Of a DNA stretch of 64,000 nucleotides, positions 54,554 through 64,000 are shown in pieces; the stretch's first letter is position 1; the number at the start of each line of letters is the position of its first letter. The position numbers were made by a program, and so were the translations under genes. The notes below the pieces were generated by a model. The model worked only from the letters and a program-made list of their open reading frames with translations. It had not been told where the DNA came from and made no database searches. The stretch is from Paramyrothecium sp. XJ0827 (Eukaryota; Ascomycota; Sordariomycetes; Hypocreales; Stachybotryaceae), in contig JAJFPB010000008.1 of the NCBI GenBank assembly GCA_020881915.1, positions 2,666,001-2,730,000 on the forward strand, read 5' to 3'.

Positions 54554-54930
54554 TTAGAAGTCATTCGGCCAGCATTTCTCCTTAGGCCACAGCTTCTCAT
54601 CGTGCGTGCTGGCATGGACCTCCAACTGGATCTTGTTTGTGTTGACGATTTCTTTCCGGCAGTTCTGGCACTATTTTGGATACAATTAGTCTTCTCTGTT
54701 GATCCTGCAACGGGGGTACTACTTACGATAGAAGTAGGCTTCGGCGGCTTGACAGGCAAACCGTTTGCCTTCACTGGCACCCTAGTACCGGCAGCTTCCG
54801 CCTTCTTCTGATCCCTGCTGCGCTGTTAGGGATAAAATGTTAGTGACGATCTGATGCGGCGTGTTCTGAGACACCGGTGAGAGCGCATTGAATGGATGAG
54901 ACGTACTCTGTCTTTCTTGGAGATAGGCAT
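54554..54930 (-). CDS. Small zinc-binding protein (At2g23090/zf-met2-like)
   Basis: A 78-residue protein in three exons: 54907-54930, 54727-54822 and 54554-54670. Introns are 54823-54906 (GTACGT...CTAACAG) and 54671-54726 (GTAAGT...AAATAG). The ATG is at 54928-54930. A basic Lys/Arg/Ala-rich start (KKDRRSRDQKKAEAAG) is followed by VKPPKPTSICQNCRKEIV and LEVHASTHDEKLWPKE, giving a C-x2-C...H-x4-H zinc-binding knuckle, and ends KCWPNDF. This fits the small eukaryotic family of 4F5/zf-met2-like proteins, which is conserved but of unclear role. The length is normal for the family. It would be missed by simple open-frame searches because each exon is short. Confidence 0.85.
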
Positions 54931-56555
54931 TATGACTGAAGTAGTATAAACGGACTAAGGTATGTAAGGTTTCAATATGAGGTGGTTGTGCAAGATATGT
55001 CACCTTTAGCTTTTGGGCATGAAAGGGGAAGAAAACGAAAAGTTTTCAGTGTGCAGGCGGCCTGACACCCGGGCCCGTTCTCGACTCTCCAATTTGGGCC
55101 TTGTTATATAACTAAGAGGTAGAAGGTTCTTGGTGGATTATTCTAGTAGGCGATCCTGACCAATTGGAGTAGGCTCAGATCTCGGGTAAAAAGTCGCTAC
55201 CGATGTAAGCCCAGTGGAACAACAAATTGCCATGCATAATAATCGACATTGAAGAAGGTCAAAAGGAAAAAGCAACCCAAGCTAAGCCGAACAAAGCCAG
55301 GAACGTAAAATGAAGTACTCGTACCCTGCTTACAGCTAGTTGCAAACAATTTAAAAACAGGAACAAAAAATTCAATTTTTCTGCGTTGAAGAATTTCGTC
55401 CGCACAGACGGGCCGTTGATGGCCACTGAGCTTGAGTCAGTTATTACGTCAGAAACATTCCACAGGCAACCAATGATAGATGATTAGGGAAGCTGGCAGA
55501 AATTGTGATTCTGAGTCAGTTGTTGTAGAGTTGATTTGTCCCAGGCTCCCCATGACTTTGGTCGCCATTTTTCACTCTATCAATCTGCCTTGACCTTCTC
55601 ATTGTGATGTGGCTGCATATCCCATCTGCAGCAGGTAAGAAAACTTCATTAAATGAGGCCAAGTCAAGCTCAGAGGTGGAGAATCGGAACTTCGTCGAAT
55701 TCCGAGTTAGTTTGGTTCTTTGGAGGAGCTTTTGGTCATGGTCTCAAAAAAGGGTTGTGCCATCCAAATGACTAGGAACTGTTTGATGAGAGCCACGCCC
55801 GTCTCTAATGAGTTTCGTCGTATTGCTAGGCGATCCACCCTGATATCCTCAACCTTAGGACTCAATACGAACGAAAGTTGTTTCACCTTACAGGAGTTGC
55901 ACCTAGCTCTACATAACTTTGTTCCAGGGTAGATATCTGAAAAAGGGTTCCAACTCAGTGATTGTTATTCTGTTGTGAAAATGATATTGATTACACGTTT
56001 GTTGGAAGTGTTGTGGCTGCTGTTTCGTCTGCAATCTCTAAGGCCTCAATTTAGTAGAGTGCTTGAAACGCGCGAGCTAAGAGCGCTCTACAGATAGTTT
56101 CTTACCACTATGAATAACCAAGCAATCTACGGATTGGCCTAGAAGATCATAGACCCTGAAAGGTGGCTCCACCACTGATAACTCCACAGATGCAAGCGGA
56201 GAGAGGAGGAATCAGTGGTTTGTTGCGCCAGCGGTGTCAGGACACGTGATTATTGAAAGAAGAGTGAAAATATGATTGGATTGAGCTCTTTTCTGAATTA
56301 GAGCTGGCAGTGAATATGTCCAGGAACTTGGGGAGCAATAAATTTCAACACCAAAATACTGAACTCACGGGAAATTCACAACAAGACCAATAGGGGTTAT
56401 ACGTATATTTTCTAGTAAAACTTCCAGAATAGATACCTTCTATGGTACCAGTTTTCTGTACTGATGTTACAATGAGCTCATAGCCTAACCGAGTCCCAAG
56501 CTAAATACCCCCCAAAACCCTTAGTGGTTGTTGACCATGCCGTGATCCCTTCAGT
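54931..56555. other. Long spacer
   Basis: About 1.6 kb without a recognised gene. The left part is the promoter of the zinc-binding gene. A forward open frame at 55720-55932 has no family features. Confidence 0.4.
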
Positions 56556-56970
56556 TTAGCACTCATTGGGGTCCATGCTGTATATGTCTTAGTTGTGAAG
56601 ATTGTTACAGGGCAAGAGTGAGGACTTACACGTATCGCCAGTTAGTGTACGAGGTGTCACCTCCGTTGGCGCAGCCTCGGTACTCCTTGGCCCAGCCATC
56701 AATGGCCTCGGACTTGGAGATGGACCTAGGGCTTCCGGAGATATTATCGAGGATGAAGTGAATGCACTTGTCGCCGACCTTCTGGTCGTAGGGGTGCTCG
56801 CCGGGAGGAAGGTTTCCCGACCTTTCCATCATGCCAGCCGCATTCTCAATTGCCACGATGGTACCGGCGTGGTCATTAGGCCAGGGAGCACCGCCATTGT
56901 AGCATCCGGCGGAGACCAGAGGGGTGGCAATGAGGCAAATGAGGGCGAGAGTGCTAGCGGAGAACTGCAT
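56556..56970 (-). CDS. Small secreted four-cysteine protein
   Basis: A 120-residue protein in two exons with an intron at 56578-56629 (GTAAGT...ATACAG). The second exon encodes only the last seven residues (ending DPNEC), which removes an apparent stop after NWRYV. The ATG at 56968-56970 begins the signal peptide MQFSASTLALICLIATPLVS. The mature part has four Cys (AGCYNGG, DKCIHF, RGCANGG, NEC), enough for two disulfides, and a Gly/Asn-rich character. Small size, secretion and paired Cys make it a candidate effector-like or antimicrobial-type secreted protein. No family was recognised with certainty, and no host role is shown by the sequence. A TATA box lies upstream at 57094-57099. Confidence 0.8.
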
Positions 56971-57093
56971 CTTGGAGGCTTGAGAAGTGGTTGATGGTTG
57001 TGATGAGGAAATGTTGTCCTGTAGAAGAATGTTTTTGATGTGTTTGATGCGAGTGAGTGAACAAGACCAAGTTGAACGGAGAACACCCGTCCT

Positions 57094-57099
57094 TTTATA
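57094..57099 (-). promoter_or_regulatory. TATA box of the small secreted protein gene
   Basis: TATAAA on the reverse strand, 124 bp upstream of the ATG at 56970. Confidence 0.55.
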
Positions 57100-59239
57100 C
57101 TTGCTCTGGTCCTCCTGAACGAGTACCTACTGCCATACAGCCTTAACTCTGCATAGTCCATTTCCCTATCCTGTCTTCAGGGTCTCTTCTCGGCGATGCC
57201 TCTCAAAAGCAGCGATCTACATCATCTACGAGAAGACCCCAGTGACATCAGTTCGGCTCCCGACCGAGTCATGCAACACTCAGCCTTGAGATCGTCCTCG
57301 GAAGGATGCTACCAAGAGGGCCCGGGGATCCACACGGGAAACTTGACTAATAGTCCGAGTGAGGAAATCCGAGAAATGGGCCCTTGTCGCACTACTTCCT
57401 AGCATACTGTGCTGGTATCTCAAAGGGACCTGGAGCATCAACCCTTAAACTTTGGCACTGGCCTGTTGAAGGTACCTTTGAAGGAACTCACCGCATAGAT
57501 TCAATCCGGGGACCACAACGCAACAGCATCCGGACCCAGCGGTGAGTGGCGGGCAAGGGTTTGGAGAGGTGGCGGAAACTATGCCAAGCCCCTAATCAAC
57601 ACAATAGCAGGATAGTACTGACTGCCTTGTAGATATATTTCTCATGGCATAAAATCTTATGGAGTAGGTTGGAGTGGGTTTTAGGGATGCGGATGCATAT
57701 GCCTAGTCGTACTATCTCCTGTTGATAGTTCTAGCTAGAAACACCGCGCCACCCAGGCTTTGGTAATCCGGAGGGTATTCCTTATAACTCCAACGGAAGG
57801 GCAAATACTTCAAACCTTGACGGGGCGAATCGTCTGAGAATCTAGATTTTGCAGCTTGTTGCGTGCCGTGACTGCGCACTACTCACAATGAAGTAGCTTG
57901 ACACGGTCAAACCCTAGATGCGAACTCTACGTGACTGGTAAGCCGATGATCATACGGTGCTTCCCCAACTGATGCCTTCCTCCCATTGCAAAGTCACAAA
58001 TACCTAGAATTGCCCCACAAGATTGAGTGGGTGCCTACCAATCTACAGCAATTCTCGTTGGATCAGCAGCAGGATGTGGACAACACAACGGATCCAGCAA
58101 AGTCGGCGATATAGGGATCGTCAGGGTGCTGACTACATCTAGCAGGGAGCCCACACTCTATTTCCAAAACTGGTGGACGCTGGATATAACTATTCTCCGT
58201 TCCCGTGCCTGCAGACATGGAAAACTCGGCACATCGGGGCCAACCTCGGCCTGTCAACAATCCATTCTTAGCTTAGGAATAATTCCGATCCCCACAGGAC
58301 GACCCGATTTCTGTTCAATATGCGGAAGCTAAGAGAACTTCTCTTTCCTTCACCCCCGACTTGACTTATCACCATACCTCTGTTGCCTTGAAATAGAAGG
58401 ATCAATCTTGGACGGAGCATCGGTGGCAACCAGGAGCTTGTCATGGCGCTTGGTTTCTAGGCTGACATCATGGTCGTCTGTCTTCATCCTTCCTACTGCG
58501 CCTGTAGGATGGAAAAGAGGGTCCAATTGGGCTCACCGTCGCCAAGCACGCTAGGGACAACATCCGAAGTGGATGCTTACAGGCCCCTGTTAGGCAGTGT
58601 AGGGTCAGTTTGTGCTCTTTTTAGTATAAAACCTACTTGGGGAGAGGCACAGCAAGACAAACCGTACAAAGCAGTCAAGAAAGATTTTGAAAGCGTCATT
58701 CCGAGTTGGAAAAACTTGGCAGGAAGAGATCCTGTGCCTGACAGTCCTAGTAATGGTCGGGCTGACCCACGAATTTGTTGTGTAAGCAAACCCATGCTCT
58801 GCTAAAACTAGAGCCTCGTTCCGATTGGCCTAGCGAAGGGCTCAAGAACTCATCACGTCGCTTCAACGTATTGATGTTACGTTGCAAGTCACGTGCCAAT
58901 GCGTGTGAGAAAGATTTCCTGTTGCTTACGGCTTACCAAGGAGTAGCGGTGGGATAGACAGTCGTGCCTCATTGTTGCCTCATGGGCTTCTTCTCCAAAT
59001 GGCTCAAGAGATCACGTTGTGGAAGTGTGCAAAAGAACCCACAATCTTTGTCAAAGCTCAGAGCCAGAACGTGGCCACGATTGAGGCTAGCAGCAACTTG
59101 CTCTATCATTTTGCCTCTTGAGCGACCCCATCCGCGTGTCCCCCGCTGACGTCGTTGTAACTCGGTCCTCCATTTTGTTCCAGCGCCATTCCGTCTTCGT
59201 GGATCCCTTGGCCTGGATTACAAGGCTACTGTGGTTGCA
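57100..59239. other. Long spacer
   Basis: About 2.1 kb with no recognised gene. Open frames at 58027-58332, 58063-58260 (reverse) and 58470-58805 show no known domain or signal peptide. The right end is the P450 promoter. Confidence 0.4.
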
Positions 59240-61043
59240 ATGCTTTCTTCCGGGATAGTGCTTGCCCTGGGCATAGTGAGCATAGCCCTGTTTGTAGCCT
59301 ATCGAGCTATCATACCGAAACCGCTTGCAAATATTCCTTACAACAAGGATGCTGCCACAAAATTGTTTGGAGATATCCCGGAGATGATGGGATATGTCAT
59401 GCGTACGAAGCGTGTATTTGTAAGTCCTCACCTGCCATTGCTGGCACATCCCGGTCATCAGCCTCTGCATTTGGCCTAAACTTACGGATGGGACACAGTG
59501 CTGGCTCACATCTCTTACTACCCGGCACAAAAGCCCAATTGTGCAGGCCTTCATCAAACCCGGAGGACTACCCTGGGTCGTAGTGACAGACCCTTTCGAA
59601 AGTCAGGACATCTTGCTTCGCAGAATCAAAGAGTTTGATCGCAGCGAGTTCTTTGGCGAACTCATCAACGGGATTTTGCCTGAGCAGCATATTCAATTCA
59701 TTTCGACGGACGATCGGTTCAAGAACAACCGCAAACTGATTAATCACTTGATGGCGCCTACCTTTATCGCAGAGATCAGTGCACCCGAGGTGTACATGGC
59801 AGCAAGCACTCTAGTCAAGCTGTGGAAGATTAAGTGCAGGATGGCCGAGGGCCGTCCCTTTTCAGCTCACCATGACATTACTTTCGCAGTGTTGGACTCC
59901 ATATTTGCATCTTCATTTGGTCTAGCTGAATCGGAGACGAATACAATCCAGCGAATCAAAGCAGTGGATGGCTTTACACCCGTGTTTCCCAGCGATGCTG
60001 ACGAGCCACTTTCTTTCCCGGAAGGTCATATCCCTGACATATTCTCAGCTGTCCTCACATTAGCAAACTCAGTGACGGACACACAGCTTTCTCCTGCACC
60101 GGTGTTGACTTCTTGGGTTATACGAAAATTCCCGTACATGAGAAAAGCCGAGGCTATCAAAGACAACTACATACGGAACAAGGTTGATGAGTGCATTGAT
60201 CGTATGAGCAACGGAGAAATAGTCAAACCAAAGAGTGCCCTACACTCGGTGCTACTTCGAGAACGAGACATGGCCGCCAAGGAAGGCCGTGAACCTCAAT
60301 ACCAGAAGCGCGCAATCGCTGATGAATTCTTTGGCTTCATGACTGCAGGTCACGACACGTCAGCAACGACAATTGCCTGGGGGGTTAAACTATTGGCGGA
60401 CAACCCGGCCGCTCAAAGTCGGCTGCGTCTTGAGCTACATGCTGCATTTCCTGATGCCGCTCGTGAGGGACGCGACTTGACCTACTTGGAGCTCAGCAAG
60501 GCGCATATTCCCTACCTCGATGCTGTCGTGGAAGAAGTCTTGCGACACGCTAACACGATTGCCTTTGTCGTCCGGCAGGCTCAATACGATACCACTGTTC
60601 TAGGGCGTAGCATACCCAAGGGTACAAATGTGTTCTTGATGGCCAACGGCCCTGGATACTTGGAGCCGGGCTTGAGGCTTGAGGACGAGGAGCGCAGCCC
60701 TGGTGCACGTCAAACGGCCAAGTCGGCGCTCACAAGCGCGTGGAATGACGACGACATCGACAAGTTTCAGCCGGAGCGATGGCTAGAAGTGGACCCGGCT
60801 ACTGGTGTCGAAGTCTTCAATTCCATGGCCGGCCCCTCACTTGCTTTCGGCATGGGACTCAGGGGGTGTTTTGGGAAGAAACTTGCGCTGCAAGTCTTGA
60901 GGATTCATTTCAGCCTCACGATATGGCATTTTGAGCTCTTGCCGGTGCCGGCCAAGTTGAGCGGATACGAGGCAGTTCAAAAGTTTGCAAGGGAGCCGAC
61001 GCAGTGCTACATACGCTTGAAGGAAGTATATCCAAGGGAGTAA
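59240..61043 (+). CDS. Cytochrome P450 monooxygenase
   Basis: A 574-residue protein in two exons with an intron at 59420-59498 (GTAAGT...ACACAG, phase 0). The ATG at 59240 starts a membrane anchor (MLSSGIVLALGIVSIALFVA) ending in basic/proline residues (RAIIPKP). Conserved motifs are complete: the I-helix AGHDTS near residue 343, the K-helix ExxR as EEVLR near 404, the PERF-like QPERW, and the heme loop FGMGLRGCFG with the Cys ligand near 517. Length is slightly above the 500-540 typical for fungal class II P450s, with an insertion of about 25 residues around LEDEERSPGARQ before QPERW. It should be ER-bound and depend on cytochrome P450 reductase. The substrate is unknown, and no biosynthetic partner lies next to it. 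Confidence 0.93.
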
Positions 61044-62944
61044 TCAGCACTAGATCCTATTCGATCGAGCTGGGTATTGATTCACGTATACACGGATATC
61101 TCGACCGCGGCATGAAGCTGTGATGGCGGCGGCAAGCCACGCCAAAGAGTGGGTTAAGGATGATTTTGGGTATCACCGGAAGCTGCGGCATGGGCCGAGG
61201 CGTCGCCAACAGTAGTTAGTGCAGGAGATTTTGTAGACCTTTGTCTTTCATTCGTTTCCACAGTTGATCGATCTTCTGCCTACCAAGCGACTGCTTAGAA
61301 TATCATGAGGTCGCATGCTTGCTATCACACCTCCCAAACCTGCATGTTCATGGACAAGATTATGATAATGGGTATGTCGGAGGATATGATCCTGCTCGCT
61401 CTGGGTGGATACGAAATGGGGGTGCAGCTGAGTCGGAAGATCGCTTCTCGGCGAGGTGGCGAGCCGACGAGCGACGTCCCGACGGCGTTGAGGCATCATA
61501 GCTTCATAGACTAAGGCACCACAATGTCCTTGGCACCTCCGATTGGATGTCATGGTGGACTGTAAGAAAAATGGTGTGACTGCATCCTGGTCAAGTTGAC
61601 GATCCAATTGATGTTGGGCTTGGTAGATATTAACTTTAGACCTACTGCCCACAAAACTCAGCTGCCATGCAACTAACAGAGATGCACTTTCATCTACTTG
61701 GGATACTAGGTCTTATTTTCATTCCATCTTGACCTAGGATTGGCTGCTCTTCTCTTGGTGCTTGAGTGGAGCGTAGTCCTTGCACTGTTCATTGGCCAAT
61801 GCTTACCTCCTAGGCAGTCGAAGAATACTTGGACCATCGGATACGAGGGAAGCAAGCTCCGTTGGCTAGCGGAGTGAAGAAGCGGGGTCTGGGAGAGGAT
61901 TGGTCATGAGCCTCCAACAACTGCATAATTAACAGCATAAAGTTTGCACCTTTTTAGCCATTCTCGTATGGACCTGGACAGTGCAAGCGCCACCTCGGTC
62001 CATGATGTTGCCGCGGACTCGATGGGAGAGTTCTCTTGGAAGAGTGAAGTGTCCAGTCTAGAAGGCGCTTGCAGGGATGGCCGTTGGGGATCCCCGAAGC
62101 TATTAATACTCGGGGGCGATCTGCCGGAAACTTGGTGGCCGAAAAGGCTAAGGCTTGTTCCTCGTATCAAATAGTCGCTATTTTAGTTACCCCTCCATGT
62201 GGTTACCCGGTTTTGAAGCTCCTACGGGCGGACTCACCCGTTCATGGGTCTAGATTTGAGCCACTGACACGTCGAGTGTGCTTCATACAGGTAGTGAAAA
62301 GGTGACACGTCCGATGTCCAAGTGCTTGAAGAGAGGTGAAAATGGCAAGAAGTTTTCTTTATCAACTGAAAAAAAGTACATGGTGGATCAAATGTGCAAC
62401 GAGATGCGTTCGTAACATTTATCTCAAAGTAATTCTGACATCGTGTTATCAGGGGTATCTGTCAGACAGGGCATAAGGTTGAATCGCGCAAGAAACGACA
62501 TATTTTTAAGCAAGCGTAAGATTATGCTAGCCAGTTACGGTGACGAGGGAGAGAACTCTCATCTCCTGCACGTTGGTGGCAAACCTGTTTCTGCGAATCA
62601 TTGGTGGCACTACCATTACTGGCGCTCACGCCCGCTGAGAATTGATTTATGACTAAAGACTTCATCGTACGAGAAATGCTGGAGGATTGACGGACTATCT
62701 GGCTACGGCTAACCAAGCTGAAATTTTGACTTTGCATGTGACGGGTTGACGATAGTATTACTGTTGCAGCGCACTTGACGCAAAAGAAAATTCATCCACA
62801 ACTGCAGCAGCGGGAGCGTGACCTAAGAAAGCTTTGATACGAAGCATATTTTTGGATGTTAGGAGAGCGCCGTATGGCTGGCAGCTATGATTCCACGATC
62901 CCCGCCTTTGAGCCGGGTTAAGAGATGACTTTGACTCCCAAGTG
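61044..62944. other. Long spacer
   Basis: About 1.9 kb without a recognised gene. Overlapping open frames near 61248-61652 and 61904-62305 have no known domain. Confidence 0.4.
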
Positions 62945-62950
62945 TATAAA
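62945..62950 (+). promoter_or_regulatory. TATA box of the STIG1-like gene
   Basis: TATAAA 122 bp upstream of the ATG at 63072. Confidence 0.55.
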
Positions 62951-63071
62951 TAATGGCACGACTCCTCACACATGGTCCACCTAACCATCTCCGCTCTTAA
63001 ATAATATCTTATTCAACAGCACTGAAACATTGCGAGACACATAAAACAGCAAAGAAAAGACGCCTCTCAAC

Positions 63072-64000
63072 ATGCTCAAGTCTCTTCCCCTTATCCTTGT
63101 CGCATTAGGTCAGTCACTCAGAACGAACCTGGACGACATGACCAGCTGATCTTCTCTTCTCCTTAGTCGGCGGTGTATTTGCCACTGGCAATGGGAATGG
63201 AAACAAGGACTGCGAGCAGTGGTGCGCCACAAACTTCTCTCATTCCGGCAGATGGTGCACGTCCTTAGCAAAGAAGGGTCAAGGCCCATGTTACGAGTGC
63301 GGTCCTCGCTGCACCAACCCTGCAAAGAAGCTATGCTACGGAAAATGCAAGGATACGAGCACTGACAACGAGAACTGCGGCAAGTGTGGCAACAAGGCAA
63401 GCAATCCCCTTTTGTTGTCGGGTTATGGATCTCATATACCTAGCGATGGGTGCTCGGAAAGTGCTTTACTGTTCAACTGACAATTGTACCATCCATAGTG
63501 TCCTTGGCAGACCCATTGCGCAAATGGCGCTTGCGTATGCGACAAAACTAACAAGCCGCCATGCAATGGCAAATGCCGAGACTATTCTACGGACCAGTAC
63601 AACTGTGGTAAATGCGGCAACAAGGTAATTGACCATCTTCATTGGGAGTAAGCTGTACTAAACTCAGAAATAGTGCCCTGAAGGAACCATTTGCAAGAAT
63701 GGGGCTTGCGTCTGTAAGAACTCCGGAAAGCCTCCGTGCAGTGGCAAATGCCCAGACTTTACTATGGACCGTGACAATTGTGGAAAATGTGGAAACAAGG
63801 TATGTTTCTGATGTTGCCAAGATGACCTGCCGGTACTCAACATATATCATAGTGCCCTCATGAGACCCGCTGCGCAAATGGGGCTTGTGTTTGCAAGAAT
63901 TCTGGCAAGCCATCGTGCAACGGCAAATGTCCGGACTACAATTGGGATCGTGACAACTGCGGAAAGTGTGGCAACAAGGTACGCCATCCTCCTTCCTAGA
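63072..64000 (+). CDS. Secreted cysteine-rich protein of repeated STIG1-like modules (3' end outside window)
   Basis: Five exons are visible: 63072-63108, 63167-63396, 63499-63624, 63674-63799 and 63853-63978. Introns are 63109-63166 (GTCAGT...CTTAG), 63397-63498 (GC donor), 63625-63673 and 63800-63852; another donor (GTACGC) follows 63978, so the gene continues. The ATG at 63072 gives a signal peptide (MLKSLPLILVALVGGVFA) split by the first intron. Exon 2 has a unique Cys-rich N-part and ends KCKDTSTDNENCGKCGNK. Exons 3-5 are each exactly 126 nt, phase 0 at both ends, and encode one 42-residue module with eight Cys: C-x5-C-x3-C-x-C...C-x2-KC...NCGKCGNK. The NCGKCG pattern recalls plant STIG1 domains. 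A secreted, disulfide-rich, repeat-built protein is clear; its binding partner is unknown. Confidence 0.88.

Noticed and set aside
58027..58805. Open frames that might be small genes
   Set aside because: No signal peptide, domain, conserved pattern or convincing splice sites.

Overview
This is eukaryotic DNA from a filamentous ascomycete (Pezizomycotina, most likely a Sordariomycete). The evidence is the short GT-AG introns of about 47-100 nt, three HET-domain genes, a PNP_UDP-NACHT-ankyrin NLR, two Clr5-domain genes, a Zn2Cys6 regulator, a DUF7730 gene, an Ecm33-like wall protein and a Diels-Alderase-like enzyme. Intact genes are widely spaced and many decayed genes lie between them, so the window looks like an accessory or fast-evolving chromosomal region rather than a conserved core. 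No tRNA, rRNA or intact transposon was recognised.

Layout. 0-9 kb: a pectin lyase pseudogene at the left edge, a trypsin-like peptidase relic, a Clr5 gene, a relic of a STAND/NACHT-type N-terminus, then a secreted Diels-Alderase-like gene. 9-22 kb: a divergent Zn2Cys6 regulator, an Ecm33-like protein, a small basic protein, a kinase-like (APH) gene with an in-frame stop, a second Clr5 gene, and a large protein with an Msp1/ATAD1-type AAA domain. 22-30 kb: a Ser/Thr-rich secreted protein with an Hce2-type C-terminus but no chitinase domain, a DUF7730 gene with an in-frame stop, a protein-kinase-like relic, and HET gene 1. 30.8-32.5 kb: a nine-exon secreted FMN-dependent 2-hydroxyacid dehydrogenase.

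35-54 kb: a hairpin-rich spacer, the NLR gene with freshly duplicated ankyrin repeats, HET gene 2, a NYN-LOTUS RNA-binding/nuclease-like gene, relics of a P450, a membrane protein and an AA9 LPMO, HET gene 3, and a large multispanning membrane protein. 54-64 kb: a small C2H2-like zinc-finger protein, a small secreted four-cysteine protein, an intact P450, and at the right edge a secreted protein built from repeated 42-residue, 8-cysteine STIG1-like modules, each encoded by its own 126-nt exon.

How the genes relate. The HET genes, NLR, kinase relic, STAND relic and peptidase relic fit an allorecognition/innate-immunity neighbourhood undergoing gene birth and death. The pectin lyase, AA9, P450 and Hce2 remnants show loss of plant- or host-interaction functions. 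The Diels-Alderase-like gene and its divergent regulator form a possible small metabolic unit, but no PKS or NRPS backbone gene is present. Exon boundaries were inferred by eye from splice consensus and continuity of the protein reading.
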